Source: an uncultured Acidimicrobiales bacterium
Lineage (GTDB): Bacteria > Actinomycetota > Acidimicrobiia > Acidimicrobiales > SZUA-35
Direction of reading: 5' to 3'
Assembly (NCBI GenBank): GCA_937922805.1
Contig: CALAJV010000003.1
Coordinates: 1-64,000 of the forward strand
Length of the DNA: 64,000 bases
Shown: piece by piece, positions 55,843 through 64,000 of the stretch
Numbering within the stretch: the stretch's first letter is position 1
How the letters are laid out: each line of letters starts with the position of its first letter
Translations under genes and position numbers: made by a program
Notes under the pieces: model-generated
What the model was told of the DNA's origin: nothing
Seen by the model: only the letters and a program-made list of their open reading frames with translations
The model's database searches: none

Positions 55843-56822
55843 GACTCAACCTCAATGATCAGGATTGAAAGGTATGTTAGTTGGGTCAGGTCTGCGGCTG
55901 ATTCAATCGTCGGTTGCACTCGACTGCGACGTAAGTATCCGACTGGTATACCTGGTGGATAGTTGCTGTCGTTCAGCCCGCTTGTGACAAATAGGGAGCC
56001 AGGTTCAATCTCACCGTCTTCGAATCGCTCTTGGAGAGTAGGACTGAGCTCTAGGGCTAAGGCGACGCGGCCGTTGGCCCTATCGACCCAGGCGACTGGC
56101 TCACCGCCAACAGCGGCAGAATTAGGACCTCGAACTAGGTTTAGATGTTCCGGTTGAAGTTCTGGCCCGGCAACGTTGTCTTGCGGTTGGAGTCGTCGTG
56201 AATTCGACTCGTCCGGCGCTCGGGGCGCCTCATCGCCTTTGTCTACTCCAGTGGTTAGGGCTAGGCCACCATTGGTGCGGACCCCAACCGCCACGTCATC
56301 GCTCGTAAGCAACTTGATCGTCGACCGTTTGTCGGACACGACGTCGATGTGGCCAACAAGACCACCAGCGGTCACGACCGGCAGTTTGGCCCGCAAACCG
56401 TGGTCGGCCCCTTTGTCGATCTCAACTATTCGGGCTACCGCCGTTTCCCGATCGGTCACCACCCGGGCTGTCACGGTTTTGGCGTCACCGATATACCTGA
56501 TCTCGGACGCGGCCAAAACCGCTTGCAGTTCAAGATCGCCGGCCAACTGTTCTGTGACCTGCCCTTCGAGTTCTGCGACCTGCCGTCTAAGAGCTCCATT
56601 CTCTTCTTGGATATCGTCGTAGTGAACAATGCCATTCCAACCAGCGCTGACGGGCCGCAAGATTGTAGTCATCACGCTGGCCACCGGACGGCCGACCGCC
56701 AATGCGTTGGCCCTGACACGGTTGAGCGGACCAAAATCGGCGCTGTCCAGGATCGCCAGCAGAACTGCTGTTGCCAGCAGAAGCACGACAACTCCTCGCC
56801 TAGTCGGTAGGCGACTCAACAC
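55839..56822 (-). CDS. mreC: Rod shape-determining protein MreC, 327 aa
   Basis: One N-terminal membrane helix (about 10-27), a coiled coil (about 66-100, ENGALRRQVAELEGQVTEQL) and beta domains with VTARVVTDRETAVARIVEID and VTAGGLVGHIDVVSDKRSTI, the core MreC motif. An insertion of acidic and polar residues (about 200-225, DKGDEAPRAPDESNSRRLQP) interrupts the second beta domain. It links the cytosolic MreB filaments with the periplasmic synthases. It follows mreB after 119 bases. Confidence 0.93.
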   Translation of the reverse strand: MLSRLPTRRGVVVLLLATAVLLAILDSADFGPLNRVRANALAVGRPVASVMTTILRPVSAGWNGIVHYDDIQEENGALRRQVAELEGQVTEQLAGDLELQAVLAASEIRYIGDAKTVTARVVTDRETAVARIVEIDKGADHGLRAKLPVVTAGGLVGHIDVVSDKRSTIKLLTSDDVAVGVRTNGGLALTTGVDKGDEAPRAPDESNSRRLQPQDNVAGPELQPEHLNLVRGPNSAAVGGEPVAWVDRANGRVALALELSPTLQERFEDGEIEPGSLFVTSGLNDSNYPPGIPVGYLRRSRVQPTIESAADLTQLTYLSILIIEVES

Positions 56823-56941
56823 GTGCTCATTGAATGGACCGGGGTAACACCAGTAACGTCTGGTTCACATCGTTGACTAGGAACTGTTTGCTGGAAATAG
56901 GCGGCACGACGATATTCGGGGAAAAGCTAGCCTTCATGCGG

Positions 56942-58357
56942 TCAACGAGCGGGAACCGCCGACCGTGAGGTGCCTCGGTGTTGTTCCAGGTATAGACCCG
57001 ATCCAAGAACGACGGTATGGAGCGGGTTTCGAGCCAAACGGATTGGCGTGCCAGTTTCTCTTTGTAGCCGGTCGGCCAAACCGTTCAACAACGCTCCCCC
57101 ACCAGTGAGAACGACCCCCTTTTCCATAATGTCAGCCGCAAGTTCTGCCGGCGCTGCGTCAAGGACCAGCTTTACTGCCTCGATGATCGCCGAGACTGGT
57201 TCCTCCAAACCTTCCCGTATCTCTCGGGTGGTAGTGACCACGGTCTTCGGCAGGCCAGTTATTAGATCCCGGCCTCGGATCTCCGCTTCGAACTCCCGTA
57301 CCAGCGGTACAGCAGAACCCATTTTGATCTTGATGGTTTCGGCAGTCCGTTCGCCGAGCGCCAGATTGTATTCTCTGCGGACGTAATTGAACACGGCCTT
57401 GTCTAGCAGGTCACCACCTACCCGCAATGACTTCGATACCACAATCCCGCCCAGCGATATTATGGCCACTTCGGTGGTTCCTCCCCCGATATCGACCACC
57501 ATGCTGCCAACCGGATCTGCGACCGGTAGCCCTGCCCCAACTGCAGCCGCCATCGGCTCCTCGATCACGACCGCCTCCCGGGCGCCAGCAAACTCGGCTG
57601 CGTCTCTCACCGCCCGCTGTTCCACTCCGGTGATTCCCGACGGTACGCAGATGATGATTCGAGGCTTTGGCCCCCATCGGGTCGGCGCTACTTTTTGAAT
57701 GAAGTAGCGGAGCATTTCCTCGCAGACATCAAAATCGGCGATCACACCATCTTTCAACGGACGTATGGCCGCTATGTGACCGGGCGTCCGGCCAATCATC
57801 CGTTTTGCTTCGACCCCTATCGCCATCGGCTGCCGACTATTCAGGTTGATTGCGACCACCGACGGTTCGTTGAGTACAACACCTGATCCTCGCAGGTAAA
57901 TCAACGTGTTGGCTGTTCCCAGATCGATTGCCATGTCACGCCCGCCAGCGAAGCCAAACAGTCCCCCGAAGAAGGATTTACGTTCGGTCGAGGTTTCATA
58001 CAGCGGAGGAACCTGCGGTCCTTGCTCGACAGGACTGTCGGCGACCACCGACGGTGGCGGAGGCTGCGTTAGCTGCTGGGCAGTTCGAGGCTGCCACGGC
58101 TGTTGAGCCGTTCGGGCTCGCTGGGATGAGTGTCGATGCGACTCCGATTTTCTCGGGATCGGCTGGACCCGTTTCTTAGCCGGGCTCGACGCTACCTCGT
58201 TCGCGGTAGCGGCCAAGACAGAAACCGGTCGACGAGAGCCACCGTTACGATCGCTGATGTCTGCGGCGGCAATCACCGCAGCCTCGCTTGGAGGAATTTT
58301 CGACGTTGACGTCTCCCTGCTCGACGATCTTTGACTTGGCAAGGGAAGGCTGGACAT
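56942..58357 (-). CDS. mreB: Actin-like MreB with long N-terminal extension, 471 aa
   Basis: Actin-fold ATPase from about residue 138: phosphate 1 GGRDMAIDLGTANTLIYLRG, connect and phosphate 2 regions VVDIGGGTTEVAIISLGGIV, adenosine motif VLTGGGALLNGLADRL. Ordinary MreB is about 340 residues; here 130 extra residues precede the core, rich in S, P, R, Q and T (for example QPWQPRTAQQLTQPPPP). The ATG at 58357 has GGGGTACCG before it, a fair ribosome site, and no better start lies near the core, although a GTG at codon 104 cannot be excluded. The core begins after FFGGLFGFAGG, a likely membrane-binding amphipathic segment. Confidence 0.92.
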   Translation of the reverse strand: MSSLPLPSQRSSSRETSTSKIPPSEAAVIAAADISDRNGGSRRPVSVLAATANEVASSPAKKRVQPIPRKSESHRHSSQRARTAQQPWQPRTAQQLTQPPPPSVVADSPVEQGPQVPPLYETSTERKSFFGGLFGFAGGRDMAIDLGTANTLIYLRGSGVVLNEPSVVAINLNSRQPMAIGVEAKRMIGRTPGHIAAIRPLKDGVIADFDVCEEMLRYFIQKVAPTRWGPKPRIIICVPSGITGVEQRAVRDAAEFAGAREAVVIEEPMAAAVGAGLPVADPVGSMVVDIGGGTTEVAIISLGGIVVSKSLRVGGDLLDKAVFNYVRREYNLALGERTAETIKIKMGSAVPLVREFEAEIRGRDLITGLPKTVVTTTREIREGLEEPVSAIIEAVKLVLDAAPAELAADIMEKGVVLTGGGALLNGLADRLQRETGTPIRLARNPLHTVVLGSGLYLEQHRGTSRSAVPAR

Positions 58358-58416
58358 CGGTACCCCGAAAACTCACATCTTAGGACTAAGGTCCGCCAGC
58401 TCTGAGAGTATGAGAA

Positions 58417-58443
58417 ATGAGGACCCTAGTTGGGGATCCTCAT
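58417..58443. terminator. Imperfect hairpin in the ndk-mreB gap, possible terminator
   Basis: ATGAGGACCC (58417-58426) pairs with GGGATCCTCAT (58433-58443) with one bulged A. It lies in the 213-base gap between the ndk stop and the mreB start. There is no T-run, so its role as terminator or as mreB leader element is uncertain. Confidence 0.3.
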
Positions 58444-58570
58444 GAAGAATTTCTGTCCTGTTTTTGTCGAGACTGTGTATCACCGCCTGCCAGCGATGCA
58501 ACCGAGAAGCTGCTCCGCTGGCAGAGCGATGAAGCGTAGCCGGACGAACGTATCTAGGGATTGGCCGCCG

Positions 58571-58990
58571 CTACAGCGACGGGAAGAAGATCCCAATTTC
58601 TCGGGTCGCAGACTCGACTGAGTCAGATCCGTGAACCAAGTTCTCAGTCATTTCAGTGCCAAGATCGCCTCGGATCGTTCCTGGAGGCGCTTCAGCCGGA
58701 TTGGTCGCCCCCATCATGGTACGAACGACGGCGAAGGTATCTTCTGGCCCTTCGAGTACGGCGACAAACGCTGGGCTTCTGCTCATGAAAGCAACCAAGT
58801 CACCGTAGAACGGCTTCTCAACGTGCTCGGCATAGTGCTGAGACAAGGTTGCTTCGTCGAGGACCCGGAGTTCACCGGCGACCAGCTTGAGGCCTTTGCG
58901 CTCGAAACGATCGAGGATGTGGCCGACGTAGCCACGCTCAACCGCGTCAGGCTTGCAGATAATAAACGTTCTGTTTGATGCAGTAGTCAC
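58571..58990 (-). CDS. ndk: Nucleoside diphosphate kinase, 139 aa
   Basis: Transfers the gamma phosphate between nucleoside triphosphates and diphosphates. RTFIICKPDAVERG at the start, VAFMSRSPAFVAVLEG and the catalytic histidine segment ENLVHGSDSVESA are typical. The GTG at 58990 gives normal length; the open frame extends 48 codons upstream into unrelated sequence. It lies 76 bases after folC on the same strand. Confidence 0.95.
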   Translation of the reverse strand: MTTASNRTFIICKPDAVERGYVGHILDRFERKGLKLVAGELRVLDEATLSQHYAEHVEKPFYGDLVAFMSRSPAFVAVLEGPEDTFAVVRTMMGATNPAEAPPGTIRGDLGTEMTENLVHGSDSVESATREIGIFFPSL

Positions 58991-59066
58991 CGACCGGAGG
59001 GTAGCGCCGCCACGACACAATCCGAACTGAGTCAACCAATCTTGACCAACGACAACGGAATCTGGT

Positions 59067-60395
59067 CTAGCTGGCCAGCACCGATCTGATTTCGCCGACA
59101 ACGTATAGGCTCCCGGCCACCAAGATGAGATCATCGTTGGCCGTCACTGCGTGGGCCCGTTCAAGGGCACGGACTGGTTTCAGAACAACCTCAGCCGTGA
59201 TTCCTAGGGTTTTTGCCGCCGCCGCAATTTCTTTAGCTGGGATCGCTCGGGACCAATTCGGCTCGGTACAAATAACGGCGTCAAAGTCGGCGGCGTCTAA
59301 GGCTTCGAGCATTTCGATAGGGTCTTTCCCGCTGAGCATCCCGACAACGAGCACCCACGAGCCTAAACGAGCGAACTCTTCATCAAGCGTTTGGCGGGTT
59401 GCTTCGGCGCCATGAGGATTGTGGGCACCGTCCAAGATGATTATCGGATCATGGCCTACCACTTCGAACCGTCCAGGCAGCTGCAGGTCGGCCACAGATT
59501 CACGGACGATCTCATCGGCCGTTGGCCGTTGGAAGAATGCTTCGACTGCGGCGATGGCAGTGGCAACATTGTCACCCTGGTGGGCTCCGTGTAGCGGAAC
59601 GAAAAGTTCTTCGTACTCTCCGCCAGGGGTCCGGATGTCGACGACTCGACCGCCTACAGCCGTGAGGTTAGCGTCGACTTGAAAATCGCGCTCTGCTTCC
59701 CAAACCTCACCCTGGGCTTCGGCTTCAAAAATTGGCAGCAGCTCTTCCATGGGCGATCCGAGAATCACATGGCTCGCTGGCTTGATAATGCCTGCTTTTT
59801 CTTCCGCTACTGCCCGTTGCCACCCTGGTTTGCCGTCGGTGTGATCCTTACCAATGTTGGTGATGACGGCTACGTCAGCGTCGACCACGTTAGTGGCGTC
59901 GAACCGGCCAAGCAGCCCAACCTCAAGCACCGCAACTTCAACGCCTAGTTCAGCGAACCAAACTAGAGCGGCCGTTGTGAGCAGCTCGAACCGGCTTGGC
60001 TTCGAGTCCAGCATGGGGGCTACACCCGCGATGAGACCCATGACCTGGGCGAACTGCTCATCGGTTATGTCGTTGCCATCCCAGCTCAACCGTTCGTTGA
60101 CCTTGTCCAAGTTGGGGCTGGTGTACAGGCCGACCGACAGCTCCATTCGGCGTAGTATTTGAGAACACGTTCGAGCGGTCGATCCTTTGCCGTTCGTTCC
60201 CGTGATATGGATCGTTCGGTAGGCATTCTGAGGGTCACCGAGAACCGAAAGCATGTCTTGCATCGGCTTAAGGCTTAGACCCCCGACTTGGCCCGCTGTT
60301 GGCATTGCCGCCACAGCCGAATCAAAGCGACCACTCCGATTCCCTTCCAAGTTGGTGTGCTGGTCGAGGAACGCTATTGCGCCACGGTAGTCCAC
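59067..60395 (-). CDS. folC: Folylpolyglutamate / dihydrofolate synthase FolC, 442 aa
   Basis: Mur-ligase-fold enzyme adding glutamate to (dihydro)folates. P-loop HITGTNGKGSTARTCSQIL, second ATP-binding region VAVITNIGKDHTDGKPG, and IILDGAHNPHGAEATRQTL at the start of the C-terminal domain. A GTG start at 60395 is inferred. The first 30 residues are non-canonical. In many actinomycetes folC is next to ndk, as here. Confidence 0.93.
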   Translation of the reverse strand: MDYRGAIAFLDQHTNLEGNRSGRFDSAVAAMPTAGQVGGLSLKPMQDMLSVLGDPQNAYRTIHITGTNGKGSTARTCSQILRRMELSVGLYTSPNLDKVNERLSWDGNDITDEQFAQVMGLIAGVAPMLDSKPSRFELLTTAALVWFAELGVEVAVLEVGLLGRFDATNVVDADVAVITNIGKDHTDGKPGWQRAVAEEKAGIIKPASHVILGSPMEELLPIFEAEAQGEVWEAERDFQVDANLTAVGGRVVDIRTPGGEYEELFVPLHGAHQGDNVATAIAAVEAFFQRPTADEIVRESVADLQLPGRFEVVGHDPIIILDGAHNPHGAEATRQTLDEEFARLGSWVLVVGMLSGKDPIEMLEALDAADFDAVICTEPNWSRAIPAKEIAAAAKTLGITAEVVLKPVRALERAHAVTANDDLILVAGSLYVVGEIRSVLAS

Positions 60396-60594
60396 CCCCG
60401 GAACTGTACAGACTATTTCTCGGACCCGTTTGATGAATCAGTTTCTAGAGCCAATTTCTAGAAGCGGTTTCGTCAGCCTGCTGGTACGTCAGCTTTCATC
60501 CCATTCGAATAGTAACTTCTGCTGTTGTTATCGGGCATTGGCCACTAAGATGTCGGCCGGGTCTGATTAGACTCGGTTCTGAAGGCGGACATGA

Positions 60595-61500
60595 ATGGCA
60601 ATAGTTAGAGACGGCATATTTCTCGAACAAAACCGACCCAACCGAAGCCAGTTTCGGGTTGGCCGGCGAAGCGCGGTTAAACCAGTGATCGTGGTTCATA
60701 CCGCCGAAAGTGGAACGGATCGGGCTGGAGCCGACCCTAAGGCCGAGAATGTCGCCAACTTCATTCAAACTAGATCTACGGCTGGCTCTTACCATTTGTT
60801 GGGAGACGCTGATTCAATCATCCAACTAGTTCGATTCAGCAACGAGGCGTTTCAAGACGGCACCGGTAGCAACCGATGGGCCATCGGGATTTCGCTCGCC
60901 ATGAACGCTGCGGACTGGACGTCGATTTCTTCCAGTCGGCGAGACGAACTAACAGATACCGCGGCTCAGATGGCTTCCATCGCCGCTGATTGGCTAGTTT
61001 CGCAAGGCCTCGAAGCGCCAGCCGCTCGGCGCATCAGCAAGTCCGAAAGCGATCGAAGTAGTGCATCGGGGTTCATCTCCCACGCCGAACGAGACCCGTC
61101 TCGCCGCTCTGATCCAGGCCGAAACTTTCCTTGGTCCGACTTCTTGGACCGATATCAGCTCCTTGTTTCTGGCCAACGGACCGAAGATCAGCTTGCCCGA
61201 GAGCTCCAGCGATTGATTGGAGTTTCCGCCGATGGCGACATCGGTCCGATTTCTCTGGCCGCTCTGAATCGCAACTGGTTGGGCCGAGACGAAACGTTCG
61301 ATGCTTCTGTTGCCGATACCTTCATGAACAACCCGGCCTTGATCACGTGGGTTCAAAAAAGGTTGATCGAGCTGAACGGCGCTGAGCTTGAGCCTGATGG
61401 TGAGTTCGGCGCTCAAACCGAGCGAGCGGTCATTCAATACTTAGACCGCAGTGGCATTGTGGCCGCCGAATCGTATGTTTCACTGTTGGAAACGAGGTAG
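60595..61500 (+). CDS. N-acetylmuramoyl-L-alanine amidase-like protein with C-terminal binding-type domain, 301 aa
   Basis: Residues about 25-185 resemble the amidase_2/PGRP fold: zinc ligands probably His35 (VIVVHTAESG) and His163 (GFISHAERDPSRRSDPG) with Asp173 in the third-ligand region, and His67 in SYHLLGD. RNFPWSDFLDRY is typical of the end of the domain. Residues about 196-298 (QLARELQRLIGVSADGDIGP, then FGAQTERAVIQYLDRSG) resemble a peptidoglycan-binding repeat pair and are shared with the next gene. No signal peptide is seen, which is usual for phage endolysins or non-classically released enzymes. The ribosome site is AAGGCGG. Confidence 0.75.
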   Translation: MAIVRDGIFLEQNRPNRSQFRVGRRSAVKPVIVVHTAESGTDRAGADPKAENVANFIQTRSTAGSYHLLGDADSIIQLVRFSNEAFQDGTGSNRWAIGISLAMNAADWTSISSSRRDELTDTAAQMASIAADWLVSQGLEAPAARRISKSESDRSSASGFISHAERDPSRRSDPGRNFPWSDFLDRYQLLVSGQRTEDQLARELQRLIGVSADGDIGPISLAALNRNWLGRDETFDASVADTFMNNPALITWVQKRLIELNGAELEPDGEFGAQTERAVIQYLDRSGIVAAESYVSLLETR

Positions 61501-61507
61501 CTGAACT

Positions 61508-62413
61508 ATGGCTGACGTAACGATTGTCTCCCCTACCCCTGGTTCCGTTCTTGACGGGTCGTTCCAGTCATTCACATGGCGCTATGACGGGGTTACCCCT
61601 GAGAGTTCGTGGATTTACGCTGGTTCGGTCGAAGGTGGCTGGCAGTACGGAGTTAAGTGGACCGGCGTTGCTACCTCTACCTCAATCGGTGGTCTCGCCA
61701 ATGGCGATTCGACTGTTTTCATTCGGCTCTGGTACAAGGTCAACGGCGAGTGGCGATACATTGACGAGACTTTTCAAGCTGCTCCAGCTCCGGCGATGCC
61801 GTTCTTCAGCGCTCCAACCTTTGGAGGCACCCTTGTTGGACCGACGCAGGTGTTCCGGTGGGATTTCAATGGTGTAGACCCCGAGCTGGCCTGGCTCTAT
61901 GTCGGTACTCAAATTGGTGGTTCCGAGTTTGGGGCAATACGAACTGATGATGCCCCGTCGGCGACGGTAACCGGGCTACCGGTCGATGGACGGCCGGTTC
62001 ATGCTCGGCTGTATTTCATGATCGCCGGGTCGTGGCACTTCATCGATGAGACATTCTCGTCGGCGTCAGTGGAAGGACCGAGTCGCGATGAGTTGGCCCG
62101 AGAACTGCAAGATCTGGTCGGCGTCACGGTAGATGGCGACATCGGGCCTCGGAGCAAAGCCGCCTTGAACGCTAACTGGCTCGGTCGACCTGCCCGATTC
62201 GATTCTTCCTTCGCTGATCGATTGGTTAACAACGAGGAGTTGGTGTCCTGGGCCCAGGGGCGCATTACTGCTCAAGGGGGCCCGGCACTAACCGTTGACG
62301 GCAACTTTGGGCCCTCAACTGACGCGGCAGTTCGATCTCACCTTGGCCGGGGTGGCGTGGTCGCTGCTGAGTCCTTTATCCGTCTGCTCGACGAGCAGCT
62401 CGAAGACGTTTAA
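61508..62413 (+). CDS. Protein with two beta-repeat units and the same C-terminal domain, 301 aa
   Basis: I do not recognise the N-terminal part. It has two tandem repeats (about 5-92 and 98-184), each with an FxWxxxGV-type start (SFTWRYDGVTPE, VFRWDFNGVDPE), an aromatic WIYAG/WLYVG strand and an ending YIDETF/FIDETF. The C-terminal domain (about 192-298; ELARELQDLVGVTVDGDIGP, NFGPSTDAAVRSHLGRGGVV) is closely related to that of the amidase just upstream (7-base gap). The pair is thus an operon in which a catalytic and a non-catalytic protein share a probable wall-binding or oligomerisation module. No signal peptide is visible. Confidence 0.7.
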   Translation: MADVTIVSPTPGSVLDGSFQSFTWRYDGVTPESSWIYAGSVEGGWQYGVKWTGVATSTSIGGLANGDSTVFIRLWYKVNGEWRYIDETFQAAPAPAMPFFSAPTFGGTLVGPTQVFRWDFNGVDPELAWLYVGTQIGGSEFGAIRTDDAPSATVTGLPVDGRPVHARLYFMIAGSWHFIDETFSSASVEGPSRDELARELQDLVGVTVDGDIGPRSKAALNANWLGRPARFDSSFADRLVNNEELVSWAQGRITAQGGPALTVDGNFGPSTDAAVRSHLGRGGVVAAESFIRLLDEQLEDV

Positions 62414-62501
62414 CCAGCGTTCGGTTCGGGACAGTGAAGCTCGTCCGAGGCCCGCAGATTGAGCGACTCGGGTTGAGTCGTTCTCTACGGCCGAACCCTA
62501 G

Positions 62502-63764
62502 CTAGGAAGCAGCTCGATCTTGGCTTTCGCTGCGGGTAAGCAGTGTTGGCGCTTCGCCTTCAAGCACAACCTTGGCGTTAAGCACACAACGTCCCACATC
62601 TTCTCGGCTTGGAATGTCGTACATGACGTCAAGCAACGTTTCTTCCATGATTGCCCGCAAGCCCCGGGCGCCGATCCCACGTTCTAACGCTTGGTCGGCG
62701 ATGGCGTCGAGGGCATCATCGGTGAATTCAAGCTCGACGTCTTCCATCTCGAAGAACTTTTGATACTGCTTCGTCAGTGCGTTCTTCGGCTCGGTCAGGA
62801 TTTGAACTAGAGCGTCTTTGCTCAGCTTAGTTACAGTGCCGAGGACTGGGAGCCGACCGACAAGCTCAGCTATGAGGCCGAACCTGAGCAAATCTTCCGG
62901 CTTGATTTCGGCATATAGATCGTCGACCGTTTTGGTCTCCTCGATCGCATCAGTGCTGAAACCGACTGATCGGGTGCCGAGTCGGCCTTCGATGATTTGT
63001 TCGATCCCAGCGAAAGCGCCGCCACAAATGAACAATATGTTGGCAGTGTCGATCTGGATGAAGTCTTGGTGGGGATGCTTTCGCCCCCCTTGAGGTGGGA
63101 CCGACGCTACGGTTCCTTCCAAGATCTTAAGCAACGCTTGTTGCACACCTTCACCGGATACGTCTCGGGTAATCGATGGGTTCTCGCTTTTGCGAGCTAC
63201 TTTGTCGATCTCATCAATGTAGATGATGCCGGTTTCGGCTCGCTTCACGTCAAAGTCAGCCGCTTGAATCAGCTTCAGGAGAATGTTCTCAACGTCTTCG
63301 CCGACATAGCCTGCTTCGGTAAGCGCTGTGGCATCGGCGATAGCGAACGGAACGTTCAACATCCGAGCGAGCGTTTGAGCCAGAAGCGTTTTACCAGAAC
63401 CGGTTGGCCCGATCAGCAAAATGTTCGACTTCGCCAGCTCGACGTCGTTAGTACCAGCGGTGGCGGCACCAAATTGAATTCGCTTGTAGTGGTTGTATAC
63501 CGCTACTGACAGAATTTTCTTGGCATCGTTTTGGCCAACAATGTACTCGTCGAGAAACTCTCGAATCTCGCGAGGCTTGGCCATCTCTTCGAAACTGAGC
63601 TCAGTTCCTTCAGCCAATTCCTCTTCAATGATCTCATTGCAAAGATCGATACATTCATCGCAGATGTAGACGCCAGGACCAGCAATCAGCTTTTTGACCT
63701 GCTTCTGCGATTTACCGCAGAAAGAGCATTTCAGTAACTCGCCGCCTTCACCAAACTTTGCCAC
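62502..63764 (-). CDS. clpX: ATP-dependent Clp protease ATP-binding subunit ClpX, 420 aa
   Basis: AAA+ unfoldase that feeds proteins to ClpP. The N-terminal zinc-binding domain has [19 protein letters not shown] and CDECIDLC; Walker [21 protein letters not shown]; Walker [14 protein letters not shown]; pore loop region [16 protein letters not shown]; the IGF-equivalent ClpP-docking loop region lies around [13 protein letters not shown]. Length is normal. It directly follows clpP on the minus strand with 19 bases between them. Confidence 0.97.
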   Translation of the reverse strand: MAKFGEGGELLKCSFCGKSQKQVKKLIAGPGVYICDECIDLCNEIIEEELAEGTELSFEEMAKPREIREFLDEYIVGQNDAKKILSVAVYNHYKRIQFGAATAGTNDVELAKSNILLIGPTGSGKTLLAQTLARMLNVPFAIADATALTEAGYVGEDVENILLKLIQAADFDVKRAETGIIYIDEIDKVARKSENPSITRDVSGEGVQQALLKILEGTVASVPPQGGRKHPHQDFIQIDTANILFICGGAFAGIEQIIEGRLGTRSVGFSTDAIEETKTVDDLYAEIKPEDLLRFGLIAELVGRLPVLGTVTKLSKDALVQILTEPKNALTKQYQKFFEMEDVELEFTDDALDAIADQALERGIGARGLRAIMEETLLDVMYDIPSREDVGRCVLNAKVVLEGEAPTLLTRSESQDRAAS

Positions 63765-63783
63765 TAGAAGTTAGCCCCCCGGC

Positions 63784-64000
63784 CTATGAGTCCACAGCGC
63801 GTATCGCACCGCTGGAGTCGACAGCGTTCCGCTCTTCGATTACTTCATCAATGATGCCGTATTCTTTCGCTTCACGTGCGGTCATCACGAAATCTCGGTC
63901 AGTATCTTCTGAGATTTTTTCGGTTGTTTGACCAGTGTGATCGGCCAGAACCTTCTCAAGGCCCTGCTTTAGGCGCTCAATCTCGTTGGCGGCGATCTCT
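63784..64000 (-). CDS. clpP: ClpP protease subunit, C-terminal part (partial)
   Basis: The minus-strand frame entering from the right edge encodes the ClpP C-terminus: [52 protein letters not shown], then [12 protein letters not shown] before TAG. The third catalytic residue (Asp) lies in the helix upstream of or at this segment; Ser and His are outside the window. Being upstream of clpX, it forms the usual clpP-clpX pair. Confidence 0.93.
   Translation of the reverse strand, partial: EIAANEIERLKQGLEKVLADHTGQTTEKISEDTDRDFVMTAREAKEYGIIDEVIEERNAVDSSGAIRAVDS

Noticed and set aside
60595..62413. Prophage remnant because of the endolysin-like amidase
   Set aside because: No integrase, structural or replication phage genes are nearby; flanks are folC and clpX, so a prophage cannot be supported.

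Overview
The window reads as chromosomal DNA of a high-G+C-type Gram-positive bacterium of moderate G+C, most probably an uncultured or environmental actinomycete (Actinomycetota). Class Acidimicrobiia is my best guess. The evidence is the housekeeping order ndk-mreB-mreC-mreD-mrdA-rodA-radical SAM pair-rne-rplU-rpmA-obg-proB and nadD-LytR_C protein-rsfS-leuS, a class II (plant/actinobacterial-type) DAHP synthase, an Rv1747-like FHA-ABC protein, and a SigK/RskA-like sigma/anti-sigma pair. I saw no tRNA, rRNA, CRISPR array, IS element or prophage, and no clear frameshifted pseudogene.

Layout. 1-3000 (+): the end of an unseen operon, with a small membrane protein and a large exported protein that has a DUF2341-like domain. 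3017-11259 (-): a nitrogen/amine cluster of GS-like ligase (glnT/gmaS type), glxB-glxC-glxD (a glutamate synthase split into three polypeptides), an unknown 145-aa protein and two FAD-dependent amine or sarcosine oxidase-like enzymes. This looks like an N-methylglutamate or gamma-glutamylamide route. 11536-16360: leuS (+) facing rsfS, a LytR_C protein and nadD (-). 16574-23047: a group 2 sigma factor with a good terminator, DAHP synthase, the FHA-ABC protein, and an anti-sigma/ECF sigma pair.

23186-36729 is the most interesting part. It is an aromatic meta-cleavage locus controlled by an IclR regulator, with two near-matching palindromes (24664-24678 and 25568-25582) as probable operators. 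The tightly packed + strand operon encodes two tandem XylE-like extradiol dioxygenases, a histidine phosphatase with an unusual N-terminal extension, a two-subunit PEP-synthase-like phosphotransferase (the phenylphosphate synthase/CreHI architecture), a Rieske oxygenase, two hydratase/decarboxylase paralogues around a 4-oxalocrotonate tautomerase, acylating acetaldehyde dehydrogenase and 4-hydroxy-2-oxovalerate aldolase. A third hydratase paralogue and a HAD protein lie just upstream. I infer an aerobic route in which a phenolic substrate is first phosphorylated, then oxidised by the Rieske enzyme, dephosphorylated, ring-cleaved at the meta position and taken to pyruvate and acetyl-CoA. Phosphorylation before P450 oxidation is known for p-cresol in Corynebacterium. 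The pairing with a Rieske oxygenase and a meta-cleavage pathway in one operon is, as far as I know, undescribed.

36774-43507: a CoxE/CoxD-like VWA/MoxR pair (-), then a TerB/CbxX-like AAA ATPase, murJ and pspA (+). 43532-58990 (-): the conserved envelope, translation and RNA block proB, obg, rpmA, rplU, rne, DUF2344, B12-binding radical SAM, rodA, mrdA, mreD, mreC, mreB (with a 130-residue extension) and ndk. 59067-64000: folC (-), two + strand genes (an amidase and a repeat protein) sharing a C-terminal domain, then clpX and the end of clpP (-). Compared with the usual actinobacterial order, roughly 27 kb, including the aromatic locus, separates proB from nadD, and proA is not in that interval.
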